In this document: positions 1 through 9,489 of the stretch, piece by piece
How the letters are laid out: every line of letters begins with the position of its first letter
How positions within the stretch are numbered: the stretch's first letter is position 1
Source: Pseudarthrobacter psychrotolerans
GTDB taxonomy: Bacteria; Actinomycetota; Actinomycetes; Actinomycetales; Micrococcaceae
Length of the DNA stretch: 64,000 nucleotides
Assembly (NCBI RefSeq): GCF_009911795.1
Contig: NZ_CP047898.1
Location: 1,426,001 to 1,490,000 of the forward strand
Direction: 5' to 3'
Translations under genes and position numbers: made by a program
Notes under the pieces: generated by a model
Told to the model about the DNA's origin: nothing
The model's input: only the letters and a program-made list of their open reading frames with translations
The model's database searches: none

Positions 1-1
1 C

Positions 2-478
2 ATCGTCGCCGTCATCACAGTGCTGTTTGTCGCCGTGACGGCTTCGCTCTTTCTGGTCCGGGCTGCCGAAGACAGGGTCACTGCCGACCTGGTGGCCCGC
101 GTCGATCGCTTCGCCATCCCTGCGGACTGGAAGCAGCTGGACGATATTGTGCGCCCGGAAAGGTTCCTCTGCATGAGCACCAATCCGTGCCCCAGCATTT
201 CCCGTCGCTGGAACGCAGGCAAAGACCTCACCTTGGACGAGCTCGAGTCAGTGGTCTCCCGGGTCAGCTTTGAGATGAAGACAGAAGGCGCATGCCAGCA
301 GCGGGCCACCGACATAGGCCGCACGACTGTCTGTGACTCCACAGGAACTGACGGGAAGTACGACTACATCCTGAACGTGACCAGTCCCGATGTAACGAAC
401 CTGGTCTCGTCGGGCTCAGTGTCAGACCGCACCAGTAAGGCCGGCGCGGGGGTCTTTTCCGGATTTCGGGTTTCCTAA
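2..478 (+). CDS. membrane-anchored hypothetical protein (5' truncated by window edge)
   Basis: The frame is open from the first bases of the window, so the true start may lie upstream; an internal GTG at 20 is the first start visible. The protein begins with a hydrophobic stretch of about 17 residues, which looks like a membrane anchor. About 130 mostly polar residues with four cysteines follow, probably outside the membrane. I do not recognise the family. The stop codon at 476-478 overlaps the stop of the convergent marR gene in a CTAA sequence, so the two genes end back to back with no room for a terminator. Function unknown. Confidence 0.55.
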   Translation: MVAVITVLFVAVTASLFLVRAAEDRVTADLVARVDRFAIPADWKQLDDIVRPERFLCMSTNPCPSISRRWNAGKDLTLDELESVVSRVSFEMKTEGACQQRATDIGRTTVCDSTGTDGKYDYILNVTSPDVTNLVSSGSVSDRTSKAGAGVFSGFRVS

Positions 479-939
479 CCGAGCGGGGCGCCGTCCACCA
501 GGGCACTGGTGGACGGCGAGGCGAACTGGCTGGCCAGCTCCCGAACCACTGCCTGGAGCTCCTGCCGCAGGGCGTCGGGGTCAATGGTTGCCGCGGCGAG
601 TACGGCGCGCTCCATCTCAACTGCTGCGGCTGCGGCTTCCCGGCCGCTGTCGGTGAGGGACACGACCTGGCTGCGGCGGTCCGAGGTGCTGCGAACGCGG
701 GCAATGTGGCCGTGGGACTCCAACCGGCTCAGGGTCTTACCCATGGTCTGGGCCTGAACGCGCACATATTGGGCCAGTTGCGCCTGTGTCATGGGCCCTT
801 GCGCTGCCAGGACTTCGATAGCGATCACGCCGGCGTGCGTCAGTCCGATGGCGCTTAGCTTTTCGTTCCAGGAGTGTTCAACGAGGCGTGCCGCAGTGGA
901 CAATAGGCGCCCAGTGGGCCAGCGATCCATGTCAGGCAT
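475..939 (-). CDS. MarR family transcriptional regulator
   Basis: Winged-helix regulator of about 154 residues, normal for MarR. The N-terminal helices are followed by a helix-turn-helix (about residues 45-75, 'TQAQLAQYVRVQAQTMGKTL') and a wing with the family's 'RSTSDRRSQVVSLTDSGRE' signature (about residues 80-100). Such proteins usually repress nearby genes and are released by phenolics or oxidants. The start is taken at the ATG at 939, seven bases after a TATACT -10 box (947-952); this fits a leaderless transcript better than the ATG six codons upstream. It is divergent from the peroxiredoxin gene, so control of that gene or of itself is plausible, but no operator is obvious. Ligand unknown. 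Confidence 0.88.
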   Translation of the reverse strand: MPDMDRWPTGRLLSTAARLVEHSWNEKLSAIGLTHAGVIAIEVLAAQGPMTQAQLAQYVRVQAQTMGKTLSRLESHGHIARVRSTSDRRSQVVSLTDSGREAAAAAVEMERAVLAAATIDPDALRQELQAVVRELASQFASPSTSALVDGAPLG

Positions 940-946
940 ACCAGCA

Positions 947-952
947 AGTATA
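947..952 (-). promoter_or_regulatory. -10 box (TATACT) of marR, leaderless start
   Basis: TATACT on the minus strand lies seven bases before the ATG at 939, so transcription would begin at or next to the start codon. I see no clear -35 hexamer. Confidence 0.5.
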
Positions 953-987
953 GCCAAGGCTGATTAGCACCGGCTCTGGATGCTTAC

Positions 988-993
988 TAAAAT
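988..993 (+). promoter_or_regulatory. -10 box (TAAAAT) of the peroxiredoxin gene
   Basis: TAAAAT is preceded at 18 bases by TTAGCA (964-969), a possible -35. The transcript would carry a leader of about 25 bases with GAGGAG as ribosome-binding site before the GTG at 1026. Confidence 0.45.
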
Positions 994-1025
994 GGTGTGT
1001 TCCGCCTGCAACGAGGAGATTAATA

Positions 1026-1499
1026 GTGGCTGACAAACTCTTGACCGGTGACCTGGCTCCCGGCTTCACCCTGAAGGACTCGTCGGGTAAGGACGTCAGC
1101 CTTGCTTCGCGTCACGGCGGCAGCACTATCGTCTATTTCTACCCGGCCGCCGCAACCCCGGGCTGCACTAAACAGGCATGCGATTTCCGCGACAGCCTGG
1201 CGTCCTTCACGTCGGCCGGTTATCGGGTCCTGGGCATCTCCCCCGATTCCGTGAACAAACTTGCTGCCTTTGCCGCCAATGAGGACCTCAGCTTTCCGTT
1301 GCTTTCGGACGAGGACCACGCCGTGGCCGAGGCCTATGGCGCCTGGGGCGAAAAGAAGAACTACGGACGGACCTATGAGGGACTGATCCGCAGCACCGTG
1401 GTGATCGATCCCGACGGCAACGTGGCATTGGCCCAGTACAACGTCCGGGCCACCGGCCACGTGGCGAAACTGCGCCGCGACCTCAAGCTGGACACGTAA
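1026..1499 (+). CDS. bcp: thioredoxin-dependent thiol peroxidase (peroxiredoxin, BCP type)
   Basis: Reduces hydrogen peroxide and organic hydroperoxides with electrons from thioredoxin, in the cytosol. The 157-residue length is typical of BCP/PrxQ. The active-site segment 'PAAATPGCTKQACDFRD' places the peroxidatic cysteine at Cys47 and the resolving cysteine five residues later at Cys52, the E. coli BCP spacing. The GTG start is set by GAGGAG eight bases upstream. The divergent MarR gene may sense the same oxidative signal; that is inference. The next feature downstream is a tRNA gene on the same strand. Confidence 0.95.
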   Translation: MADKLLTGDLAPGFTLKDSSGKDVSLASRHGGSTIVYFYPAAATPGCTKQACDFRDSLASFTSAGYRVLGISPDSVNKLAAFAANEDLSFPLLSDEDHAVAEAYGAWGEKKNYGRTYEGLIRSTVVIDPDGNVALAQYNVRATGHVAKLRRDLKLDT

Positions 1500-1652
1500 C
1501 GCCGTGCGCGTGAGCCGGCGGTGCGGGCAGGCAGGAACCGGCTGACCGGAACCCCGCCGGCCCGAGGCTACAATGGAAACTGGCATCCGCCGTCGTACGT
1601 TTTTATCCGTTGGCCATCTGGCCAAGGTCAAGACGGAGGCGGCACCTGCCAA

Positions 1653-1734
1653 GCGCGAGTGGTGAAATTGGCAGACACGCAGGATTTAGGTTCCTGTGCC
1701 TTCGGGCGTGGGGGTTCAAGTCCCCCCTTGCGCA
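1653..1734 (+). tRNA. tRNA-Leu (anticodon UAG)
   Basis: The cloverleaf can be read by eye. The acceptor stem GCGCGAG pairs with CTTGCGC (one G-U pair). The anticodon arm CAGGA-TTTAGGT-TCCTG gives anticodon UAG, which reads CUA/CUN leucine codons. The long variable arm GCC-TTCG-GGC is the class II feature of leucine tRNAs, and the T arm is GGGGG-TTCAAGT-CCCCC. The 3' CCA is not encoded, as is common in actinobacteria. Confidence 0.97.
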
Positions 1735-1741
1735 CACTGAT

Positions 1742-1777
1742 ACAGAGATCCCGGGCCCAGAGGCCCGGGATCTCTGT
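1742..1777 (+). terminator. 16-bp hairpin after tRNA-Leu
   Basis: Perfect inverted repeat, 1742-1757 with 1762-1777, loop CAGA, starting eight bases after the tRNA. Only a weak T tract follows (CATTTAA). It probably ends the tRNA transcript. Confidence 0.75.
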
Positions 1778-1992
1778 CATTTAACTGCCGCCGGCCAGGG
1801 CGTTCTCCCCCGGCTTGGTGCGTATTGTAAAAACTTTTGGCAATCCACCCATCCGGTTCCTTGCTTCGGCCGAATACCCATTGAGACACCAGCCAAGGGC
1901 AGGTGCCCAACAGTCGGAAAAGGCCACGCGGCAGGCACAACGCCTGCAGCAGGCAAGAAATCGGCAGAAACCAAATAACAAGGAGAACCGAA

Positions 1993-2663
1993 ATGCAGTC
2001 ATTCAAGCGCACATCCTTCACCGTCGCAGGCGTTGCAGCTGCAGCCCTGTTGAGCCTCACCGCTTGCGGTGGAACCGCAACAACCACCCCGAGCTCCTCG
2101 GCTCCGGCTGCCGCACCGTCAGCAACGAAGATGGCTCCGTCACCGTCCGCCAGCGCTGCAGCCATGGATCCGGCTGCAAACCTGGTTGGCGCAGGCTGCG
2201 CCGGCTACGCGGAGAAGGTCCCCACCGGGGCAGGCTCGGTTGCCGGGATGGCACTTGACCCGGTAGCGGTCGCGGCATCCAACAACCCCATCCTGACCAC
2301 CCTCACGGCAGCTGTCTCCGGCAAGCTGAACCCGAAGGTCAACCTGGTTGACACCCTTAACGGCGGCGAGTTCACCGTCTTCGCCCCGTGGACTCGGCCT
2401 TCGCCAAGATCGATGCCGCCACCATCGAAACGCTCAAGACCGACGACGCCCTGCTGAGCAAGATCCTGACCTACCACGTGGTCCCCGGCCAGATCACCCC
2501 GGACAAGATCGCCGGCACCCACGCCACGGTCCAGGGCGGTTCAGTCACGGTGACCGGCAGCAAGGATGCCCTCATGGTTGACGGTGCCAGCGTCATCTGC
2601 GGCGGAGTCAAGACCAAGAACGCCACCGTTTACCTGATCGACTCGGTGCTGATGCCCAAGTAG
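1993..2663 (+). pseudogene. fasciclin-domain lipoprotein, one-base frameshift (probably sequence error)
   Basis: Secreted lipoprotein carrying one fasciclin (FAS1) domain, a fold used in adhesion or surface binding. The signal peptide ends in lipobox 'LSLTAC' (Cys near residue 21). A Ser/Ala/Pro-rich spacer and the FAS1 domain follow. The ATG at 1993 is set by AAGGAGA upstream. The frame breaks at 2384-2388: '..GGEFTVFAP' continues in another frame as '[14 protein letters not shown]..' and 'ILTYHVVPG', the conserved FAS1 core. Adding one C or G to the CCCCG tract restores a protein of about 223 residues ending in 'YLIDSVLMPK'. The family is common as secreted antigens (MPT70-like) in actinobacteria. 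Substrate unknown. Confidence 0.85.
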
Positions 2664-2677
2664 TCCCAGTCTCAAGC

Positions 2678-2711
2678 CCAGAGGCCTGTTCCCGCCGGAA
2701 CAGGCCTCTGG
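2678..2711 (+). terminator. 15-bp hairpin after the fasciclin gene
   Basis: Perfect stem 2678-2692 with 2697-2711, loop CGCC, 15 bases after the stop codon. No T tract follows, so this is a hairpin-type terminator call only. Confidence 0.6.
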
Positions 2712-2806
2712 CGTGTGCCCAGGGAGCACCGGGGTGTGTCAACTAGACTGTGTCCTTGGCCCGCAGTCGGCGGCGCCGGCCAGAAGCAGCCAGAGGTGAT
2801 AGACGA

Positions 2807-4480
2807 GTGCCCAGCAGTACTTCGCGGCGAACGGTCATCAAGACCGGCGCCGTCTTTATGGCGTTGAGCCTGACATCCTGTACCGGTGCCCCTTCGCCGT
2901 CACCAACACCCACGTCACCCTCAACGGCACCCGCCGGCGTCGAGCCCACCGAAACGTTCACCTTCGGCACGGCGTCCCAGCCCCTGGGCCTGGACCCTGC
3001 GCTTTCGAGCGATGTGGAAAGCTACCGGATCACCCGGCAGATCCTCGAAGGCCTGGTAGGTGTAGACCAGACCACGGGCAAGCCCACGCCGCTGCTGGCA
3101 ACGGAATGGTCCGAAGAAGACGAAGGCCGCTCCTACACGTTCAAACTCCGCAGCGGTGTGTCGTTCCAGGACGGCACGCCCTTCAACGCCGACGCCGTGT
3201 GCGCCAACTTCAACCGCTGGTTCGCTTTCTCCCCGGAACTGCGGCGGCAAGCTCCGGGAAGCTCGTTCAAGAGCGTGTTCAAAGCACATTCCGACGATGC
3301 TGCGCTCTCCATTTTCAAAAGCTGCACGGCCCTGTCCGCTGACACTGTCCGGATCGACCTGACCCAGCGCTTCACCGCGTTCCTCCAGTCGCTCACCCTG
3401 CCGGCGTTCGCCATGGCGTCCCCGGCAGCCCTCACCGCGGGCACAGCGGATGTCCTGGATCAGACACGTGGCGGAAATCCGGTCTCCCGGTTCGCCACCA
3501 ACCCCGTCGGAACCGGACCGTTCAGCCTGGCCGCCTGGGACGAAGCCAGCATCCGGCTCGTCAGCCACAAAAACTACTGGGGCGACCGCGGGCAGATCTC
3601 GACCATCAATTTCGTCACGTACGATCACCCCCAGACCCGGCTCCAGGCCCTCCTGGACGGCAAGATCGACGGCTACGATGCCGTCACGGTGGGCAACTTC
3701 GATCAGCTGGTGAAGCGGGGTATGCAGATTGTCCAGCGTGACCCTTTCTCGGTGATGTACCTGGGCATCAACCAGGAAATTCCGGTTCTCCAGAACCAAA
3801 AAGTCCGGCAGGCCATTGAGCTGGCCATCGACAAAGAAACCCTGATCCGCAAGTTCTTTATCGACAACACGGCCAAGGCCTCACAGTTCGTCCCGCCCAA
3901 GATCAGCGGTTTCAATAACGACGCTCCCGCGCTGGGCCACGATCCGGTCAAAGCCAAGGCCTACCTGGCCGAGGCCGGCTACCTCGGGGAAGAGATCAGG
4001 TTCTACTACCCGCTCAATGCCACCCGCCCGTATCTGCCAACGCCGGAGAAAATCTACGCCGAAATCAGCCGGCAACTGACCGCCGTCGGGTTCAACATCA
4101 AACCTGTCCCGGTGGACTGGTCTGCGGGCTACCTCCAGAAGGTGCAGTCACCCGGGGACCACGGGCTCCACCTGCTCGGCTGGAATGGCGCGTATGCCGA
4201 TGCCGATAACTTTGTAGGCCCGCTGTTCGGCGAAAAGAACGGCGAATTCGGATACCAGGACCCGCAGGTCTTTTCCAAGATCAACCGCGCCCGCGGCCTC
4301 CCCGCAGGCAAGGAACGCGACGAGCAGTACCACACCATCAACGCCCAGATCGCGGCCACTGTGCCGGCCGTTCCCATTGCCTTCCCGATCTCGGCCCTGG
4401 CACTCTCGGACCGCGTCAGCAGCTACCCGGCGTCCCCGGTACTGAATGAAGTTTTCACAAAGGTACAGCTAAAGCCTTGA
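2807..4480 (+). CDS. ABC transporter solute-binding lipoprotein (peptide/nickel type, SBP_bac_5)
   Basis: Extracellular receptor of a peptide-type ABC importer, 557 residues, normal for the family. The GTG at 2807 follows AGAGGTGA; an upstream in-frame GTG at 2750 lies directly at a TAGACT -10 box (2744-2749) and is unlikely to be translated. The N-terminus has a twin-arginine motif 'SRRTVIK' and a lipobox 'LTSC' with Cys25, so it may be exported folded by Tat and then lipidated. The mature part shows family features such as '[15 protein letters not shown]' and '[20 protein letters not shown]'. No permease or ATPase genes lie beside it; mqo follows. It is therefore an orphan receptor. Ligand unknown. 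Confidence 0.88.
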   Translation: MPSSTSRRTVIKTGAVFMALSLTSCTGAPSPSPTPTSPSTAPAGVEPTETFTFGTASQPLGLDPALSSDVESYRITRQILEGLVGVDQTTGKPTPLLATEWSEEDEGRSYTFKLRSGVSFQDGTPFNADAVCANFNRWFAFSPELRRQAPGSSFKSVFKAHSDDAALSIFKSCTALSADTVRIDLTQRFTAFLQSLTLPAFAMASPAALTAGTADVLDQTRGGNPVSRFATNPVGTGPFSLAAWDEASIRLVSHKNYWGDRGQISTINFVTYDHPQTRLQALLDGKIDGYDAVTVGNFDQLVKRGMQIVQRDPFSVMYLGINQEIPVLQNQKVRQAIELAIDKETLIRKFFIDNTAKASQFVPPKISGFNNDAPALGHDPVKAKAYLAEAGYLGEEIRFYYPLNATRPYLPTPEKIYAEISRQLTAVGFNIKPVPVDWSAGYLQKVQSPGDHGLHLLGWNGAYADADNFVGPLFGEKNGEFGYQDPQVFSKINRARGLPAGKERDEQYHTINAQIAATVPAVPIAFPISALALSDRVSSYPASPVLNEVFTKVQLKP

Positions 4481-4559
4481 CGGTCCGGCCCAATTTCAGT
4501 ATGCGGGCTGCCCGGGGATATTCTTTGACAGCCAGAGCCGCTGCTATCGGAGACTGATT

Positions 4560-6061
4560 GTGACCTTCATATCCAAGACCCAACATGCCGACGTCGTACT
4601 GATTGGCGGCGGCATCATGAGCGCCACGCTCGGGGCGTTCATAAAGCAGCTTGAACCGAACTGGACCATCTCCTTGTTCGAACGCCTGGATCAGCCCGGG
4701 CTGGAAAGCTCGGACCCCTGGAACAATGCAGGAACGGGCCATGCCGCCTTGTGCGAGCTCAACTACTCCCCCGCAGCCAAAGACGGCTCAGTGGACCCGG
4801 CCAAGGCCCTGCTCATCAACGAACAGTTCCAGCTGTCCCGCCAGTTCTGGTCCCATCTTGTGGAAAAATCCCTGATCGGCTCGCCGAAGGGCTTCATCAA
4901 CACCGTCCCGCACATGAGTTTTGTCATTGGCGAGGACAATACCAAGTTCCTCAAGACCCGCTACGAGGCGCTCAAGCCCCACCCGCTGTTCCGCAGCATG
5001 GAGTACTCCGAGGACCACGCACAGATCGCCAAATGGGCACCCCTGATCGTCAAGGGCCGCGACCCCAAGCAGCGCATCGCCGCTACCCGGGCAATGGAGG
5101 GGACCGACGTCGACTTCGGGGCACTCACCCGTGAGCTGACCACCTATCTCGGGAACAACGGCGTCGAAATCAACTACGGCCATGACGTCACCGGGATCTC
5201 CAAAGCGGCCGACGGCGGCTGGGACCTTTCGACCAAGCACCCGGCTTCCGGGGAACACGGCAAAATACATGCCAAGTTTGTGTTCGTGGGCGCCGGCGGC
5301 GGCGCGCTGCACCTCCTCCAGGCCTCCGGCATTCCGGAGAGCAAGGGCTACGGCGGCTTCCCCGTATCCGGCCAGTTCTTCCGCTGCACCGACGAAAAAC
5401 TCGCCGCCCAGCACAGCGCCAAGGTCTATGGCCAGGCCTCGGTGGGTGCCCCGCCCATGTCAGTCCCCCACCTGGACACCCGCTATGTGGACGGGAAGCG
5501 TTCGCTGCTGTTCGGCCCTTACGCCGGCTTCTCCACCAACTTCCTGAAAAACGGCTCGTACCTTGACCTGCCGCTGTCCATCCGCCCGGCAACATCATCC
5601 CGATGCTGGCTGTGGCCAAGGACAATATGGACCTCACGGCCTACCTCGTGAAAGAAGTAGCCAAGCGCCACGGCGACAAGGTGGAGGCGCTCCGGGAGTA
5701 CTACCCCGAGGCCAAGGACGGCGACTGGGAACTCATCACCGCCGGCCAGCGCGTCCAGATCATTAAGAAAGACCCGAAAAAGGGCGGCGTACTCCAGTTC
5801 GGTACCGAAGTCATCGCCGGCCGAGACGGCACCATCGGGGCGCTTCTTGGAGCCTCGCCCGGCGCCTCCACGGCCGTGCCCATCATGATTGAACTGCTGC
5901 AGAAGTCCTTCCCCAAGGACTTCAAGGGCTGGCAGGGCAAGCTTAAGGACATGATGCCGGGCTACGGCGTCAAGCTGGATGAGAATCCGGATCTGGCCGC
6001 AGAGCTCGAGACGGCAACGGCCAAGGCATTGCAGCTGGAGAGCGTTTCCGCCAACCACTGA
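4560..6061 (+). pseudogene. mqo: malate:quinone oxidoreductase, one-base frameshift (probably sequence error)
   Basis: FAD-dependent, membrane-associated enzyme that oxidises L-malate to oxaloacetate and reduces the quinone pool; it serves the TCA cycle and respiration. GTG start behind CGGAGA. The FAD-binding segment '[14 protein letters not shown]' is at residues 11-24. Further Mqo blocks are '[14 protein letters not shown]' and, after the break, '[17 protein letters not shown]'. The frame is lost at 5585-5589: 'LPLSIRP' should continue '[17 protein letters not shown]', which is present one frame over. One G added to CCCGG gives about 500 residues, the family norm. No part of the protein is missing apart from that base. 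The RND exporter follows 83 bases later on the same strand. Confidence 0.93.
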
Positions 6062-6144
6062 CGCCCGGCAGTCCGTCGGGCCGGCAGGTTCGGCTGGACG
6101 GTCCGGTCCGCAGGAGTCCGTCAACCCCACAGGAGACACACGCG

Positions 6145-9100
6145 ATGTTCCGGCTGGCACACCTTTCTTTGGCAAACCGGGCGCTGATTGCGCTGATCAC
6201 CGTCTTCGCGTCGGTGTTCGGCGTGATCACCATGTCATCGCTGAAACAGGAACTCATCCCGTCCATCGAGTTCCCGCAGATCACGGTCCTCTCCGCCATG
6301 CCCGGCGCGTCACCCGAAGTGGTGGACAAGCAGGTCAGCGCACCGCTCGAAACTGCCCTGAACGGCGTCGAAGGCCTGGAGTCCACCTCCTCGACGTCGC
6401 GCAACGGTGTCTCACAGATCTCCATGGTGTTCACCTACGGGACAAACCTCGACCGCGCCCGGAACCAGATCGACCGGGCCATCTCCAACGCCAAGCGTTC
6501 CCTGCCGGAGGACGTGCAGCCGCGGGCCATCGCGGGCAGCATCAGCGATTTCCCCATCGTGTTCCTGGCAGTGTCCTCGGACAAGCCGCTGAGCGAACTG
6601 AACGCGGACCTCCAGCGCCTCTCCGTTCCCCGGCTCCAAAAGATCGACGGCGTCCGCGGAGCCGACGTGACCGGCGGTGCCACCCAGCACATCCATATCC
6701 TCCCCCGTCCCGAGGCGATGGCCGCCAAGGGCGCCACGATCGAGTCCATCCGCAACGCCCTCTCCAACAACGGCGCGCTGATCCCGGCCGGGACCATTCA
6801 GGAGCAGGGCAAGACCCTCTCCCTCCAGATCGGCAGCCCGGTGGATTCCCTGGACGCCATTAAGGCATTGCCCCTGGGCGGAGCCAAGGATGCCGCGACG
6901 GTCGGCACAGTGGCCGACGTCAGCCTGCAGGACAACGAACGGACCTCCATCACCCGGACCAACGGGCAGGAAACGCTGGCGGTGTCCGTGACCAAGAAGC
7001 CCGAGGGCGACACCGTGGGAATCTCCCACGCCGTGAACGACTCGTTGGCGGACCTTGAGACCGAACTGGGGTCCAACGCAAAATTCACGGCCGTGTTTGA
7101 CCAGGCCCCGTTCATCGAGAAGTCCATCAAGGACCTCACCACCGAGGGCCTGCTCGGGCTCGGCTTCGCCGTGGCCGTCATCCTTGTTTTCCTGATGTCG
7201 GCCCGCTCCACCCTGGTTACTGCGGTGTCCATTCCGCTCTCGCTGCTGATCACCTTTATTGGCCTGTCCGCGACCGGCTATTCACTGAACATCCTGACGT
7301 TGGGCGCGCTGACCATTGCGATCGGCCGGGTGGTGGATGACTCGATTGTGGTGATCGAAAACATCAAACGCCACCTCAGCTACGGGGAGGAGAAAGTCCC
7401 GGCGATCCTCACCGCCATCCGGGAGGTGGCAGGCGCCATCACAGCCTCCACTTTGACCACCGTGGCGGTCTTCCTGCCCATTGCCTTCGTGGGTGAGCTC
7501 GCCGGCGAACTCTTCCGGCCCTTCGCCCTGACAGTCACCATGGCGCTGCTGGCATCCCTGCTGGTATCGCTGACCATCGTGCCCGTCCTGGCCTACTGGT
7601 TCCTCAAAAGCCCCGCCAGTTCTTCCGCCGCCTCGCCTGCTGCCCGCGAAGATGCTTCCCGCGTTGCCGCCGCCGCGCGTACCCAGGCCCAGGAGGCCGA
7701 ACAGAAGAGCCGGTTGCAGCGTGCATACCTGCCGGTCCTCAGCAGGACCCAGACGCATCCGGTGCTGACGCTGGTCGCCGCCGTTCTGGTCCTCGGCGCG
7801 ACGGCGGCTATGACGCCGCTGCTTTCCACCAACCTCCTCGGCGAATCCGGCCAGAACAGCATGACTGTCCGTCAGGTGATGCCGGCCGGCACCAGCCTGG
7901 CCGACACCAGCGCTGCCGCGGTCAAGGTTGAGGACGTCCTCCGCGGCATCGAGGGGGTCAAGAATGTCCAGGTCACCTCCGGCAACGCTCAGGCCGGTTT
8001 TGCCGCCCTGGCGTCTTCCGGCGCAGCCAATTCCTCGTTCACTGTAGTGACGGATGAGAAGGCGAACCAGGCAAAGCTGCAGGAAACCGTCCGGACCGAA
8101 GTGGGCAAGGTGGCCGGTTCCGGGAAAATTACTGTCGGTTCCCAGCAGGGTGGCTTCGGGACGTCCTCCACTGTGGACATCACCATCAAGGCGGCAACGT
8201 CCGAGGACCTCCGCAAAGCCAGCGAGGCCATGGTGGAAGCCATGACCGGGGTGCCGGAAACCAGCGAGGTGGCCACGAACCTTGCGGCCAGCCAGCCGGT
8301 GGTCCAGGTCAAGGTTAACCGGGCAAAGACCGCGGCGGCCGGACTGAACGAGCAACAGGTAGCCGGCGTCCTGGCTGCCACCATCAGCCCCATCCCCGCC
8401 GGTACGGTCCGGATCGACACCAACGACTTTCCGGTCCAGATCGGCAAGGGCACCCGGTTCACCAGCATCGATGCCGTGCGAAACATCGCACTCCCTGCAT
8501 CCGGCGCCCCAGTCACCCTGGGCAGCATCGCGTCCGTGGAACAGGTGGACGTGCCGGTCTCCATTACCTCCAGCAACGGCCAGCGGACCGCCAAAGTGTC
8601 AGTCACGCCGTCGGGCTCCAACCTTGGCGCGGTCAATGCGGAAGTGCAGAAGCGCCTCACGGACGTCAGCCTCCCCGTCGGTGTCACGGCGGAACTCGGC
8701 GGCGCCACCACCCAGCAGGCCGAGTCCTTCCAGCAGCTGGGCCTGGCACTGCTCGCGGCGATCGCGATTGTTTACGTCATTATGGTGGCCACCTTCAAAT
8801 CGCTGATCCAGCCCCTGATACTGCTGGTGTCCGTTCCCTTTGCTGCCACCGGTGCCGTGGCGCTGCTGCTGGCCACGGGCGTTCCCCTGGGCCTGCCCTC
8901 GCTGATCGGCATGCTGATGCTTGTGGGCATTGTGGTCACCAACGCCATTGTGCTCATCGACCTCATTAACCAGTACCGGCAGCCACGGGACGGCAGCGCG
9001 GGGATGAGCGTGCCGGACGCGATCACCCATGGTGCGAGGCAGCGCCTCCGTCCCATCCTGATGACCGCGCTGGCCACCGTTTTCGCCCTGACACCCATGG

Positions 9101-9435
9101 CGCTAGGCCTGACCGGGGGCGGCGGCTTCATTTCCCAGCCGCTGGCGGTGGTGGTGATCGGCGGCCTGGTCTCGTCCACAGCGCTGACCCTGGTGCTGGT
9201 TCCGGTGCTGTACCGGCTGGTGGAGGGACGGCGGGAAACAAAGGCACTGCTCCGTGCCATGCAGCAGCGTCCGGAGTTTGCCGCAGCGGACGACGTCGAT
9301 GCCGAGTTCCGCGACTGGACCCCGTCATGGTGCCCCGCGTCAGTGGCCGCCGCGCCGCTCCGGGCGACCCGCAGTAACACCTGGAATATTCTCGCCGGGG
9401 ATCCGTTATATCCGTCGATACATGCAAACGCATGA
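6145..9435 (+). CDS. RND efflux transporter (AcrB/HAE-1-like)
   Basis: Large inner-membrane proton-driven exporter of about 1,080-1,096 residues. ATG behind AGGAGA. The topology is the RND plan: one N-terminal helix, a large external domain, a helix bundle, then the repeat. The proton-relay motif 'GRVVDDSIVVIENIK' (about residue 396) keeps both aspartates. The second half repeats the pattern with 'GMLMLVGIVVTNAIVLIDL'. No membrane-fusion partner gene is adjacent, as is common in actinobacteria. The last 37 residues look unlike the family. One G added to the CCCCG tract at 9320-9324 would instead end the protein at TAA 9375-9377 as '..DWTPVMVPRVSGRRAAPGDPQ'. The printed end probably reads into the next promoter. 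Confidence 0.9.
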   Translation: MFRLAHLSLANRALIALITVFASVFGVITMSSLKQELIPSIEFPQITVLSAMPGASPEVVDKQVSAPLETALNGVEGLESTSSTSRNGVSQISMVFTYGTNLDRARNQIDRAISNAKRSLPEDVQPRAIAGSISDFPIVFLAVSSDKPLSELNADLQRLSVPRLQKIDGVRGADVTGGATQHIHILPRPEAMAAKGATIESIRNALSNNGALIPAGTIQEQGKTLSLQIGSPVDSLDAIKALPLGGAKDAATVGTVADVSLQDNERTSITRTNGQETLAVSVTKKPEGDTVGISHAVNDSLADLETELGSNAKFTAVFDQAPFIEKSIKDLTTEGLLGLGFAVAVILVFLMSARSTLVTAVSIPLSLLITFIGLSATGYSLNILTLGALTIAIGRVVDDSIVVIENIKRHLSYGEEKVPAILTAIREVAGAITASTLTTVAVFLPIAFVGELAGELFRPFALTVTMALLASLLVSLTIVPVLAYWFLKSPASSSAASPAAREDASRVAAAARTQAQEAEQKSRLQRAYLPVLSRTQTHPVLTLVAAVLVLGATAAMTPLLSTNLLGESGQNSMTVRQVMPAGTSLADTSAAAVKVEDVLRGIEGVKNVQVTSGNAQAGFAALASSGAANSSFTVVTDEKANQAKLQETVRTEVGKVAGSGKITVGSQQGGFGTSSTVDITIKAATSEDLRKASEAMVEAMTGVPETSEVATNLAASQPVVQVKVNRAKTAAAGLNEQQVAGVLAATISPIPAGTVRIDTNDFPVQIGKGTRFTSIDAVRNIALPASGAPVTLGSIASVEQVDVPVSITSSNGQRTAKVSVTPSGSNLGAVNAEVQKRLTDVSLPVGVTAELGGATTQQAESFQQLGLALLAAIAIVYVIMVATFKSLIQPLILLVSVPFAATGAVALLLATGVPLGLPSLIGMLMLVGIVVTNAIVLIDLINQYRQPRDGSAGMSVPDAITHGARQRLRPILMTALATVFALTPMALGLTGGGGFISQPLAVVVIGGLVSSTALTLVLVPVLYRLVEGRRETKALLRAMQQRPEFAAADDVDAEFRDWTPSWCPASVAAAPLRATRSNTWNILAGDPLYPSIHANA
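9421..9434. promoter_or_regulatory. inverted repeat CATGC-AAAC-GCATG, candidate operator, with -10 box downstream
   Basis: Perfect 5-bp arms around AAAC. It lies where the -35 element would be for a TATAGT -10 box (9444-9449) that serves the luciferase-like gene and its coupled marR. Position and symmetry suit a MarR-type dimer. Whether the MarR at 10598 binds it is inference. Confidence 0.5.
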
Positions 9436-9489
9436 AAATCGGGTATAGTGGAAGCAAGCCCAGAGAAGTCCAGAAACGGAAGGCACACC

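Noticed and set aside
1521..1784. Open frame across the tRNA-Leu gene
   Set aside because: Overlaps a well-formed tRNA and its terminator; no ribosome-binding site.
2388..2663. Separate 91-codon gene starting at GTG 2388
   Set aside because: It is the second half of the fasciclin domain, separated only by the one-base break.
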